Positions 26,249-36,504 of a stretch of DNA of 64,000 nt are shown piece after piece. A program made the position numbers and the translations under genes. The stretch lies in contig CAVOZT010000001.1 in NCBI GenBank assembly GCA_963701375.1, positions 961,583-1,025,582 on the forward strand, read 5' to 3'. The notes under the pieces were generated by a model. The model worked only from the letters and a program-made list of their open reading frames with translations. It did no database searches and was not told where the DNA came from. Each line of letters begins with the position of its first letter. The first letter of the stretch is position 1. This DNA is from CAVXTF01 sp963701375 (lineage in GTDB: Bacteria > Actinomycetota > Acidimicrobiia > Acidimicrobiales > CAVXTF01).

Positions 26249-27654
26249 GCGCGCCCTACGACCGCGACCGATTCAGGGTCATCGTGCCCGGTCGGGAGCC
26301 CGCCGTCGGGTGTGATCAGGCAGCGGACGGTGACACCTTCGCCGGCGAGCTGTTGCTCGCCTCCGTCGCGCAACAACGCGATCGGCAGCCGGGCGAAGCC
26401 TGTTCTTGCCGCGTCCGCCGCTTCGTCCACGCTCGACGCGTCGAGGAGATTGTCTTCCAAGAACGCGCGCGCCTGTTCGAGCATCTCGCGCTGAGCTTCC
26501 TCGAGAGCCCTCGTCACGGAGGCACCGAGGTCGGCGACCGACAACTCTTCGCGCTGACCTGAATCGCGCCGCACGAGCGTTACCACGCCACGCGCCACGT
26601 CGCGCGGGCCGACCTCGACTCTTACCGGCACACCCTTCAGCTCCCAGTCGGTCACGCGCCTGCCGTAAGCGACGTCGGTACGTGCGTCGAGCTCGACGCG
26701 TTGGCCCGCAGCCGCGATGTCCGACGCGACGTTGGCGGCCACCACGTCTGCGCCGTCGTCCGGCTTCACGAGCACGACGACGACCTGGACCGGTGCGAGC
26801 CTCGGAGCGAGCCGGAGTCCCGAGTCGTCTCCGTGGGCCATGATCGCAGCGCCCACAAGACGCGTGGAAGTGCCCCACGACGTCTGCCAGACGTGCTCGT
26901 TGGAACCGGTCTCGGTTTGGAACTCGATCCCGAACATCTTGGCGAAGCGCTGTCCGAGCTCGTGGCTCGTGCCCATCTGCAGGGCCTTCCCGTCGCGCAT
27001 CATGGCCTCGCAGGTCCAACTGCGGTCAGCTCCCGGGAAGGTCTCAGCCGGAGTCTTGAGGCCCGTCAGCACCGGAATAGCCATCACCTGCTCCATGAAG
27101 TCCTTGTAGACCTCGTGGAGCACTCTGAGCGCGAAGTCGCGCGCATCTTGCGAGGTTGCGTGTGCGGTGTGTCCTTCCTGCCACAGGAACTCGGTGGTGC
27201 GCAGGAACACCCGCGGACGCATCTCCCACCGCACCACGTTGGCCCACTGGTTGAGCAGCATCGGCAGGTCGCGGTAGCTCTGGACCCACTTGGCCATGAA
27301 CGCATTGATGATCGTCTCGGATGTCGGCCTGATGACCACGGGCTCGTCGAGCGCTTTCCCACCACCGTGGGTCACCACGGCGAGCTCGGGGCTGAATCCC
27401 TCGAGGTGCTCGGCCTCACGGCTCAGGTACGACTCGGGGATGAGCAGGGGAAAATATGCGTTTTTCACGCCTGCGGCCTTGATCCGGGCGTCCAACTCGG
27501 ACTGCATCCGTTCCCAGATGGCGTACCCGTAGGGCCGGATGACCATCGTGCCCCGGACGGGTCCGTTGTCTGCGAGCTCCGCCTTCGAGACGACATCCTG
27601 GTACCAGCGCGGGAAGTTGTCCGACTGGGACGTGAGCACGGACTTCGGGGACAT
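26242..27654 (-). CDS. proS: Prolyl-tRNA synthetase, archaeal/eukaryotic-like short form
   Basis: 470 residues. Charges tRNA-Pro with proline. Class II motifs: motif 1 in GTMVIRPYGYAIWERMQSELDARIKA, motif 2 in RWEMRPRVFLRTTEFLWQEGHTAH and motif 3 in AAIMAHGDDSGLRLAPRLAP. The length and the absence of an editing insertion between motifs 2 and 3 mark the ProS type 3 found in archaea, eukaryotes and some bacteria, including many actinobacteria. The anticodon-binding domain (about 285-385) and the C-terminal domain follow. No internal editing domain means mischarged Ala-tRNA-Pro must be cleared by a separate factor. It is divergent from rimP. Confidence 0.95.
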   Translation of the reverse strand: MSPKSVLTSQSDNFPRWYQDVVSKAELADNGPVRGTMVIRPYGYAIWERMQSELDARIKAAGVKNAYFPLLIPESYLSREAEHLEGFSPELAVVTHGGGKALDEPVVIRPTSETIINAFMAKWVQSYRDLPMLLNQWANVVRWEMRPRVFLRTTEFLWQEGHTAHATSQDARDFALRVLHEVYKDFMEQVMAIPVLTGLKTPAETFPGADRSWTCEAMMRDGKALQMGTSHELGQRFAKMFGIEFQTETGSNEHVWQTSWGTSTRLVGAAIMAHGDDSGLRLAPRLAPVQVVVVLVKPDDGADVVAANVASDIAAAGQRVELDARTDVAYGRRVTDWELKGVPVRVEVGPRDVARGVVTLVRRDSGQREELSVADLGASVTRALEEAQREMLEQARAFLEDNLLDASSVDEAADAARTGFARLPIALLRDGGEQQLAGEGVTVRCLITPDGGLPTGHDDPESVAVVGRAY

Positions 27655-27694
27655 TCGAGCGATCGTAAACGCTCAGAAGAGCCCCTGGAGGCGA

Positions 27695-27723
27695 GTCATT
27701 TCGAGCGCGCCCGCTGCTATGAT
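27695..27723 (+). promoter_or_regulatory. Putative promoter of the rimP-nusA-infB operon
   Basis: TGCTATGAT at 27715-27723 is an extended -10 element (TGN plus TATGAT). The -35 region 17 bp upstream is poor, which is normal for extended -10 promoters. Start of transcription near 27730 would give a leader of about 120 bases containing the hairpin at 27764-27784. Confidence 0.4.
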
Positions 27724-27763
27724 CCATCGCGCCGTTCGAACTTGATGAGGTGTTTTTCCTGGA

Positions 27764-27784
27764 GCGTGGGCGGGCAGCCCACGC
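27764..27784 (+). promoter_or_regulatory. Strong leader hairpin upstream of rimP
   Basis: Perfect 8-bp arms GCGTGGGC (27764-27771) and GCCCACGC (27777-27784) enclose a 5-base loop. It lies 64 bp before the rimP start in a transcribed leader. Short GC hairpins with GTGGGC/GCCCAC arms are a regular feature ahead of rimP-nusA operons in actinobacteria; NusA autoregulation by transcription attenuation is the usual explanation elsewhere. No T-run follows directly, so it is not a plain terminator. Confidence 0.55.
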
Positions 27785-27848
27785 TTCTGCTTTCAGCGGA
27801 CGGCGACGGGGACGACACACGAGGAACACGGTCGAGGGAGGTAGAGCG

Positions 27849-28394
27849 ATGGGCGACGAGCTGCAGCAGGCGGTCGCGCCGGTCGTCGAAGCGCTCGGCC
27901 TCGAGCTCGTGGACGTCGAGTTACGCCCTGGCCTGCTCCGTGTGGTCGTAGACCGCGACGGCGGCGTCGACCTGGATTCGGTCTCTGTGGCCACGAAGGA
28001 GCTCTCCTCGCTCCTCGACCGCCACGATCCCATGCCGGGAAGCAGGTACACCCTCGAGGTCTCGAGCCCCGGACTCGAACGACCGCTCAAGACACCAGAG
28101 CAATTCGAGCGGGCCGTCGGCGAGCTGGTCATGGTGCGGACGCTGCCTGACTCGGGGCTCGAGCGGCGAGTTCGAGGCACACTCCAAGCCGCTGACTCAG
28201 AAGCCGTGGTCGTGACGGGCGACGGGCTACCCGTCGAAGGGTTGCGGATCAACTACAGCGACGTGGAACGCGCGCGCACTGTCTTCGAATGGGGGCCTGC
28301 TCCTCGCCCAGGATCTTCGGCGAGACCGACGTCCCGGAGCACCAAGCCTGCTTCAAAGGGCCGCCCGGCATCCAAGAAGGCGGTGGCCTCATGA
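27849..28394 (+). CDS. rimP: Ribosome maturation factor RimP
   Basis: 181 residues from the ATG at 27849, with GGAGGTAGAGCG upstream as ribosome binding site. Helps 30S assembly. N-terminal domain LQQAVAPVVEALGLELVDVELRPGLLRVVVDRDGGVDLDSVSVATKELSSLLD and YTLEVSSPGLERPLKTPEQFERAVGELV are diagnostic; the C-terminal SH3-like domain is followed by a basic Ser/Lys/Arg-rich tail. The stop overlaps the nusA start as ATGA. Confidence 0.95.
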   Translation: MGDELQQAVAPVVEALGLELVDVELRPGLLRVVVDRDGGVDLDSVSVATKELSSLLDRHDPMPGSRYTLEVSSPGLERPLKTPEQFERAVGELVMVRTLPDSGLERRVRGTLQAADSEAVVVTGDGLPVEGLRINYSDVERARTVFEWGPAPRPGSSARPTSRSTKPASKGRPASKKAVAS

Positions 28395-29713
28395 GCAAGA
28401 CCAACTTCGAGTTCCTCGACGCTCTCAGCCAGATCGCGAGGGACAAGGGCATCTCGCCCGAGACTCTTCTCGACGCTCTCGCGAACACGCTCGTCGCCGC
28501 GTACAAACGCCGGCCCGGGGCGGCCGAAGAGGCGTTCGTCACCATCGATCCCGAATCGGGGGAGATAAGGGTCTACGGCCAGGAGCTCGACGAGGACGGC
28601 AACGTCGTCCAGGAGTGGGACGACACCCCCGAGGACTTCGGGCGGATAGCGGCCCAGACCGCAAAGCAGGTGATCCTCCAGCGCATCCGTGAGGCGGAGC
28701 GGGACCTCAAGTACGAGGAGTACGCAGGGCGCGAGGGCGACATCGTCACCGGAATCGTCCAGCAGACCGACAACCGGTACACGTTGCTCGACCTCGGAAA
28801 GGTCGAGGCGCTGCTGCCCCAGGCAGAGCAGGTCCCCTACGAGCGCTACGAGCACGGGGCGAGGTTGAAGGCCTACATAGTCGAGGTGCGCAAGACGACC
28901 AAGGGCCCCCAGATCGTGGTGAGCCGCAGCCATCCGGGTCTCGTGAAGAGACTCTTCGAGCTCGAGGTCCCTGAGATCTCCTCGGGAGTCGTCGAGATAA
29001 AGGCCGCGGCGCGCGAGCCCGGCCACCGCACGAAGATCGCGGTCTGGTCGAACGATCCAAATGTCGACCCCGTCGGCGCCTGTGTGGGCGCTCGTGGATC
29101 GCGCGTGAGGATGGTCACCAACGAGCTTCGCGGCGAGCGCATCGACGTCGTCCCGTTCTCCGACGACCCGGCTGAGCTGATCCAAGCCGGGCTCCAACCG
29201 GCACACGTCCGTGAGGTGCGCCTCGACGACGAGACCGGCACTGCAACGGTGGTGGTAAGCGACTACCAGCTGTCGCTGGCCATCGGCAAGGAGGGCCAGA
29301 ACGCCCGCCTCGCTGCGCGTCTCACGGGCTGGAGGGTCGACATCAAGAGCGAGACCCAGCTCGCGGAGGAAGAAGCCGGGTACGGCGAGGAGTGGGCCGA
29401 AGGGGAGTGGGTGCAGAACGCCGCAGGCGAGATGGTCTGGCAGCCCGCCGAAGGAGGCGAGGCCGTCTCCGCAGCCGAGTGGTCGCGTGCCGCAGAGGCG
29501 ACCGACCCCGTTCCCGGCGAGGTCTCGGGCGGTGCCCCGCCTCCGGCCAGCGCGCCGCCTCCTCCTACCACGCCGGCTGCTACGGCCGACCAGGGTGCGG
29601 CCGCGCCGGCTGACCAAGCGACCGCAGCGCCGGACGGCACCGCCGTCACGGCATCGGTCGACTCCGCCGGGCCGAACGAGCAGGCGGAGGGAAACGAGGG
29701 GGCGACCGCATAG
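28391..29713 (+). CDS. nusA: Transcription termination/antitermination factor NusA
   Basis: 440 residues. Binds RNA polymerase and nascent RNA. N-terminal domain about 1-125 (FEFLDALSQIARDKGISPETLLDALANTLVAAYKRRPGA), S1 domain about 125-195 (GDIVTGIVQQTDNRYTLLDLGKVEALLP), KH1 about 225-275 with SRSHPGLVKRLFELEVPEI before it, and KH2 with YQLSLAIGKEGQNARLAARLTGWRVDIKSE near 290-320. The last 110 residues are an acidic, then Pro/Ala-rich tail, without the AR repeats of enterobacteria. The core is complete. Confidence 0.96.
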   Translation: MSKTNFEFLDALSQIARDKGISPETLLDALANTLVAAYKRRPGAAEEAFVTIDPESGEIRVYGQELDEDGNVVQEWDDTPEDFGRIAAQTAKQVILQRIREAERDLKYEEYAGREGDIVTGIVQQTDNRYTLLDLGKVEALLPQAEQVPYERYEHGARLKAYIVEVRKTTKGPQIVVSRSHPGLVKRLFELEVPEISSGVVEIKAAAREPGHRTKIAVWSNDPNVDPVGACVGARGSRVRMVTNELRGERIDVVPFSDDPAELIQAGLQPAHVREVRLDDETGTATVVVSDYQLSLAIGKEGQNARLAARLTGWRVDIKSETQLAEEEAGYGEEWAEGEWVQNAAGEMVWQPAEGGEAVSAAEWSRAAEATDPVPGEVSGGAPPPASAPPPPTTPAATADQGAAAPADQATAAPDGTAVTASVDSAGPNEQAEGNEGATA

Positions 29714-29958
29714 CTCCTCTCAGAACCTGCGTCGGGTGCAGACGGGTTGCGGGGCAGGACGAGCTGTTCAGGGTGGCGATCGGCCCCTCAGGAGAGATCG
29801 AAGAGGGGCGCAACCTGCCAGGTCGCGGGGCGTGGATATGTGAAGGACAGAGCTCTTGCCTCGAGAAGGCTCTTCGAAAAGGGGCCCTCGCTAGGGCACT
29901 TCGATGCACGCTCGACGAACATGCGGCGGAGCGTCTGGCGCGGAGGACCAGGGCCTGA
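29710..29958 (+). CDS. ylxR: YlxR-family nucleic acid-binding protein, start uncertain
   Basis: The frame reads APLRTCVGCRRVAGQDELFRVAI, then PSGEIEEGRNLPGRGAWICEGQSSCLEKALRKGALARALR. This is the YlxR fold with its RTCVGCR and GRGAWIC signatures, and lies between nusA and infB as usual. There is no ATG, GTG or TTG in frame between the upstream in-frame stop at 29611-29613 and the RTCVGCR motif. I therefore place the start at the ATA codon 29710-29712 overlapping the nusA stop. A GTG at 29773 would remove the signature. Either a rare start codon or a small indel is responsible. About 82 residues. Confidence 0.8.
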   Translation: MAPLRTCVGCRRVAGQDELFRVAIGPSGEIEEGRNLPGRGAWICEGQSSCLEKALRKGALARALRCTLDEHAAERLARRTRA

Positions 29959-30050
29959 TCGCCGCAGGCCGGGGCTTATGGGCTGCAAAGCATGTGTGGG
30001 AGGATGGTGGGCCGGACGCACGGCGCGCTCGAGCGACCCTGCGTCACGAC

Positions 30051-30082
30051 GAATATTGACAGAGCAGAATATTGATAGAGCA
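30051..30082 (+). repeat. Two tandem copies of a 16-bp AT-rich unit before infB
   Basis: GAATATTGACAGAGCA (30051-30066) is directly repeated as GAATATTGATAGAGCA with one mismatch. It stands out in the 180-bp gap between ylxR and infB, which is otherwise GC-rich. Each copy holds a TTGAYA that could act as a -35 element, so a secondary infB promoter is possible; a plain tandem duplication is the simpler view. Confidence 0.6.
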
Positions 30083-30138
30083 GTTGTACGTGTGGTTACC
30101 CGACTAGTAAGAGAGAACGAAAAGGATCCAATAAGCAG

Positions 30139-33074
<2,936 letters not shown>

Positions 33075-33076
33075 CC

Positions 33077-33484
33077 GTGAGAAAACAGAGAGAGCGGGGG
33101 CCGGTTGGGTCCTACCCGCGAACCGCACGGATCAACGAGCTGTTGCGAGAGGTGCTGGCCGACGAGCTCGAGAGGTTCGGCGACGTCGAGGGCACGCTCC
33201 GGCTCTTGACGGTCACGGGGGTGGAGATCACTCCTGACCTCGCGACCGCAAAGGTGTACTTGAGCTCGATGGACCAACCGATTGCGGACGCGCTCGACGA
33301 GCGCCGGGCCCAACTCCAAAAAGCGATAGGACGGCAGGTCCGCATGAAACGGACGCCGAAGCTTCAATTCGTCGCCGACCCGGCGGTCGCGGAGGGTGCC
33401 AAGGTCGAAGAGATCCTGCAGCGGCTGAAAAGAGGCACGGGTGGCGCTCCGGGGACGAGCCACGAACCGGGCGCCGGCGGTTAA
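33077..33484 (+). CDS. rbfA: Ribosome-binding factor A
   Basis: 135 residues from the GTG at 33077, two bases after the infB stop. Needed for 16S rRNA 5' end maturation, especially in the cold. KH-type fold with RTARINELLREVLADELERF near residue 17-36, LLTVTGVEITPDLATAKVYLSS near 45-66 and LQKAIGRQVRMKRTPKLQFVADPAVAEGAKVEEIL near 80-115. The C-terminus is a short Gly-rich tail. Confidence 0.95.
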   Translation: MRKQRERGPVGSYPRTARINELLREVLADELERFGDVEGTLRLLTVTGVEITPDLATAKVYLSSMDQPIADALDERRAQLQKAIGRQVRMKRTPKLQFVADPAVAEGAKVEEILQRLKRGTGGAPGTSHEPGAGG

Positions 33485-33488
33485 CCGA

Positions 33489-34460
33489 ATGCCGGCGGTC
33501 AAAGAGGCGGCCGGGCTCACCGGCCTGGTGGTCGTGGACAAGGAACCCGGCTGGACGTCGCACGACGTCGTCGCCCGGTGTCGTCGGCTGTTCGGCCAGC
33601 GCCGCGTAGGGCACGCCGGCACCCTCGACCCGGACGCGTCGGGCGTGCTTCTCGTCGGTCTCGGCAGGTTCACCCGGATGCTCCGGTTCGTGCAAGGCCT
33701 GCAGAAGTCCTACGTGGGCGAGGTTGTTCTCGGGACGTCGACATCGACCCTCGACGCGTCGGGCGAGGTGACCGGCACGTGGGACATGTCGGCAGTGACG
33801 ATCGAAGATGCGGTTGCGGCGGCCAAGCATCTGACAGGCGTCATCGAGCAGGTTCCGCCGATGGTGTCCGCGATCAAGGTGGGGGGCACGAGGCTCCACG
33901 CCCTCGCTCGCCAAGGAGTCGAGATCGACCGAGCTCCTCGCACAGTCACCATCGACCGCCTCGAGGTGACCGAAGTGCACGACGAGCCCGGCGTGCTTCG
34001 AATCGAGGTCGACTGCTCGACAGGCACCTACGTCAGGTCGATCGCAGCAGACCTCGGGGAACTTCTCGGGGGCGGTGCTCACCTGCGCAATCTGAGACGT
34101 ACGAAGGTTGGTTCGTTCGGCGTCGCGGAGGCGCACCGCCTCGACGAGCTCGCTTCAGAACACGTCCTCACTCCGGCCCAGGGTCTACGCGATCTGGAAA
34201 GGCTCGAGGTTTCTCCTGAGACGGCACGACGGGTTTCGCACGGACTCCCCGTCGATCGGGCTGCGCTTTCGGGCGGGGGGGTGATGGCCGGGCCCGGCGC
34301 GACCGGGCCTGGTGCGACCGGGTCTACCGCGACCGGGCCTGGCGCGACCGGTGGGGGATCCGGCCCGTTCGCAGTCGTCGACATGTCGGGCCGGCTGCTC
34401 GCGGTATACGAGTCCGCCGACCAGGATCGCATCGTCGCCGCGTGCGTTCTCGCGTCGTAG
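33489..34460 (+). CDS. truB: tRNA pseudouridine-55 synthase TruB with low-complexity insert
   Basis: 323 residues from the ATG at 33489. Converts U55 of the T-loop to pseudouridine. Catalytic Asp in GHAGTLDPDASGVLLVGLGR (about residue 45), the YVGEVVLG strand, VPPMVSAIKVGGTRLHALARQG and STGTYVRSIAADLGELLG are diagnostic. Near residue 265-290 a run of GPGATG-type units (GPGATGPGATG, then STATGPGATGGG) encoded by short DNA repeats interrupts the C-terminal PUA-like region. This is an expansion not expected in the family. It is followed by ribF after 10 bp, the usual truB-ribF pair. Confidence 0.95.
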   Translation: MPAVKEAAGLTGLVVVDKEPGWTSHDVVARCRRLFGQRRVGHAGTLDPDASGVLLVGLGRFTRMLRFVQGLQKSYVGEVVLGTSTSTLDASGEVTGTWDMSAVTIEDAVAAAKHLTGVIEQVPPMVSAIKVGGTRLHALARQGVEIDRAPRTVTIDRLEVTEVHDEPGVLRIEVDCSTGTYVRSIAADLGELLGGGAHLRNLRRTKVGSFGVAEAHRLDELASEHVLTPAQGLRDLERLEVSPETARRVSHGLPVDRAALSGGGVMAGPGATGPGATGSTATGPGATGGGSGPFAVVDMSGRLLAVYESADQDRIVAACVLAS

Positions 34461-34470
34461 CCTCCAGCCG

Positions 34471-34860
34471 GTGGAGGTGATCGCAGGACCCGAGAGCTGC
34501 ACCCCACCCCCACGAGGGGGCGGGGTCACTATCGGCGCATACGACGGGGTACACCTCGGCCACCAGATGCTCCTGCGGGACCTGAAGCAACGCTCGCTCG
34601 CGGCCGGCCTGGTGACCGAGGTCGTCACTTTCGACCGCCATCCTGCAACCGTCGTAAGACCCGACTCGGCTCCGTTGCAGTTGACGGACCTCGAGCAGAA
34701 GCTCGAACTGCTCGCCGAGTGCTCGGTCGACCGTACGGTCGTGATCCGTTTCGACGAGGCAAGGGCAGCCGAGCCTGCCGAGGATTTCGTGACCGAGGTC
34801 CTCGTCGGCGCGCTCGGAGCGAAGCTCGTGGTGGTCGGCTCGGACTTCCACTTCGGTCAC
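34471..34860 (+). CDS. ribF: Bifunctional riboflavin kinase/FAD synthetase, truncated at the junction
   Basis: Only the first 130 residues are present from the GTG at 34471. The FAD synthetase nucleotidyltransferase domain shows TIGAYDGVHLGHQMLLRDLKQRS, FDRHPATVVRPDSAPLQLTDLEQKLELL and LVVVGSDFHFGH, where the match stops. In whole proteins this motif is followed by the rest of the domain and then the riboflavin kinase domain, about 170 more residues. Beyond 34860 the sequence belongs on the opposite strand to a proteobacterial ABC transporter gene. An Arg/Gly/Pro-rich loop replaces the usual compact N-terminal sequence. Confidence 0.92.
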
Positions 34861-34863
34861 ACC
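34857..34863. other. Chimeric junction between actinobacterial and alphaproteobacterial sequence
   Basis: Left of this point the plus strand codes for ribF up to the GSDFHFGH motif. Right of it the minus strand codes for the tail of a sugar ABC ATPase ending at RGIDVGAKV. Both genes are cut inside conserved domains. The three bases CAC at 34858-34860 fit both, and no insertion sequence, inverted repeat, target duplication or tRNA is present. Gene content, codon style and frameshift density all change here. Confidence 0.85.
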
Positions 34864-36198
34864 TTGGCGCCGACGTCGATGCCCCGCGTCGGCTCATCGA
34901 GGATCAAGAGCTTGGGATTGTTGGCGAGCCACTTGCCCAGCACGATCTTTTGTTGGTTGCCGCCGGAAAGCCGGCCTGCAATCTCGTCAACCGAACTTGT
35001 CTTGACGCTGAACCGTGCGACGCCCTCAAGCGCCATCCGACGCTCCGCAGCGCGGTCGATGAATCCGGAGCGAGATAGAGACCCAAGCGCCGCGAGCGAA
35101 AAATTATGGAGGACGCTCATGCCTCTGACCAGGCCCTGCGTGGCGCGATCTTCCGGCACGTAGGCGATGCCCCTCGCGCGCGCAGTCTCGGGCAAGTCGA
35201 TCCGCACGCTTTCGCCGTTGAGTCGAACTTCTCCGGACTCGCTCGGCGTCATGCCGAACAGCGTCTGCGCGAGTTCGCTGCGGCCCGAACCCACAAGCCC
35301 CGCAATGCCGACGATCTCGCCCGCGCGCACGGTGAGGCTGACGCCCTTGGTGAGCGGCCGGCGGACAAGATCGCGCGCTTCGAGGACCGGCGCGCCGATC
35401 GGCGCCACTGTCTTCGGGAAGAGGCTCTCGAGCCGCCGCCCGACCATCATCTGCACGAGTTCACCGACGTTGGTGTCGGCGACGTCGCGCGAACCGACAT
35501 AGGCCCCGTCGCGCAACACGGTGACGCGATCGGCAATCGCAAAAATCTCGTCGAGACGATGACTGATATAGACGATTCCGACGCCGCGCTGTTTAAGGCG
35601 TCGCACAACGTCGAACAAACGCGTCACGTCGCTTTCCGTCAGCGCCGCGGTTGGCTCGTCCATGATAAGAATGCGCGCATCATGCGACAAAGCGCGCAGG
35701 ATCTCGACGCGCTGACGGTTGCCGACGGTGAGGACGCCGACGATTTGATCCGGAGACAGATCATCGATCTCCAGCGAGTCAAGCAGCCGTCTCGCCTCCG
35801 TCCGCATCGCCCGCCAGTCGATGCGACCGGCGCCCGCCCGCGGGGCATGACCGAGAAAGATGTTCTCGGCGACGCTGAGTTCGGGAAACAACAGCGAGCT
35901 CTTGATAGATCGTCGCGACGCCCGCGCGGCGCGCGTCGTCGGGCGAGGAGAAATCGACTTGCGTTCCGTTTACGAGAATCGAGCCAACATCGGGCTGGTA
36001 GACGCCGGACATGATCTTGATGAGCGTCGATTTGCCGGCGCCGTTCTCGCCAAGCAGCGCATGGACCTCGCGCGGACGCACGTCGAACGACACGCCCGAG
36101 AGCGCGCGCACACCCGGAAATGACTTCTCGATGCCGCGGACCTCAAGCAGCAACGCAGGTTCGCCGGGCGGGGCGCCGGCCTCCGACTCCGTGCTCAC
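34857..36198 (-). CDS. Sugar ABC transporter ATP-binding protein (RbsA/RhaT type), C-terminus cut off, one frameshift
   Basis: Twin-ATPase protein of a ribose/rhamnose-type importer. GTG at 36196-36198 with GGAGG upstream. First domain: GVRALSGVSFDVRPREVHALLGENGAGKSTLIKIMSG (Walker A) and TIYQEL. The frame changes near 35890, just after this Q-loop, and resumes at FPELSVAENIFLGH. Signature VGNRQRVEILRAL and Walker B RILIMDEPTAAL are intact. Second domain: GEIVGIAGLVGSGRSELAQTLFG, LSGGNQQKIVLGKWL and LLILDEPTRGIDVGAKV, where the gene meets the junction; about 60 C-terminal residues are lost. It is divergent from rhaD, so rhamnose or a related deoxy sugar is the likely substrate, which is inferred from context. 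Confidence 0.88.
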
Positions 36199-36371
36199 AC
36201 CGCCTCCGTAACGCGCGTCCCGAGACCGAACACGCCTGTCGTCGCCATGAGGTCGGCAATGGAGAGAAAGCCTTGCGCGGCGAGCAGATTGCGGAGGATC
36301 TCGACGCACTCGCTGTCGCGCATAATTCCTGCCGTCTCCCCCGATATGGTCCTTGCCACTTTGAGTGCCAT
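36195..36371 (-). CDS. Small ORF coupled to the sugar ABC ATPase, possible helix-turn-helix fragment
   Basis: 58 codons from the ATG at 36369-36371 to TGA at 36195-36197, overlapping the ATPase GTG start as GTGTGA. The product includes RDSECVEILRNLLAAQGFLSIADLMATTGV, which looks like the first helices of a DeoR-type regulator (repressors of this kind sit beside rhamnose genes). No full-length continuation is seen, so it could be a regulator shortened by a frameshift or a separate small protein. Unrecognised beyond that. Confidence 0.35.
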   Translation of the reverse strand: MALKVARTISGETAGIMRDSECVEILRNLLAAQGFLSIADLMATTGVFGLGTRVTEAV

Positions 36372-36504
36372 GCGCCTCTAGGGCTGTCAATCGAGTGCGA
36401 TCGAAGTCGCTCAGAAGCTGCGCAATCGCGCAGAAACGTTGACGCTCTGCGAGCGTTTGCCTAATGGAGGGCTGAAAATCGCACCGCATTGAGAGGAACG
36501 GCCC

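Noticed and set aside
34857..34863. Insertion of a genomic island or transposon at ribF
   Set aside because: No transposase, inverted repeats, target duplication or tRNA at the join; the right side starts inside an ABC gene, which islands do not normally do.
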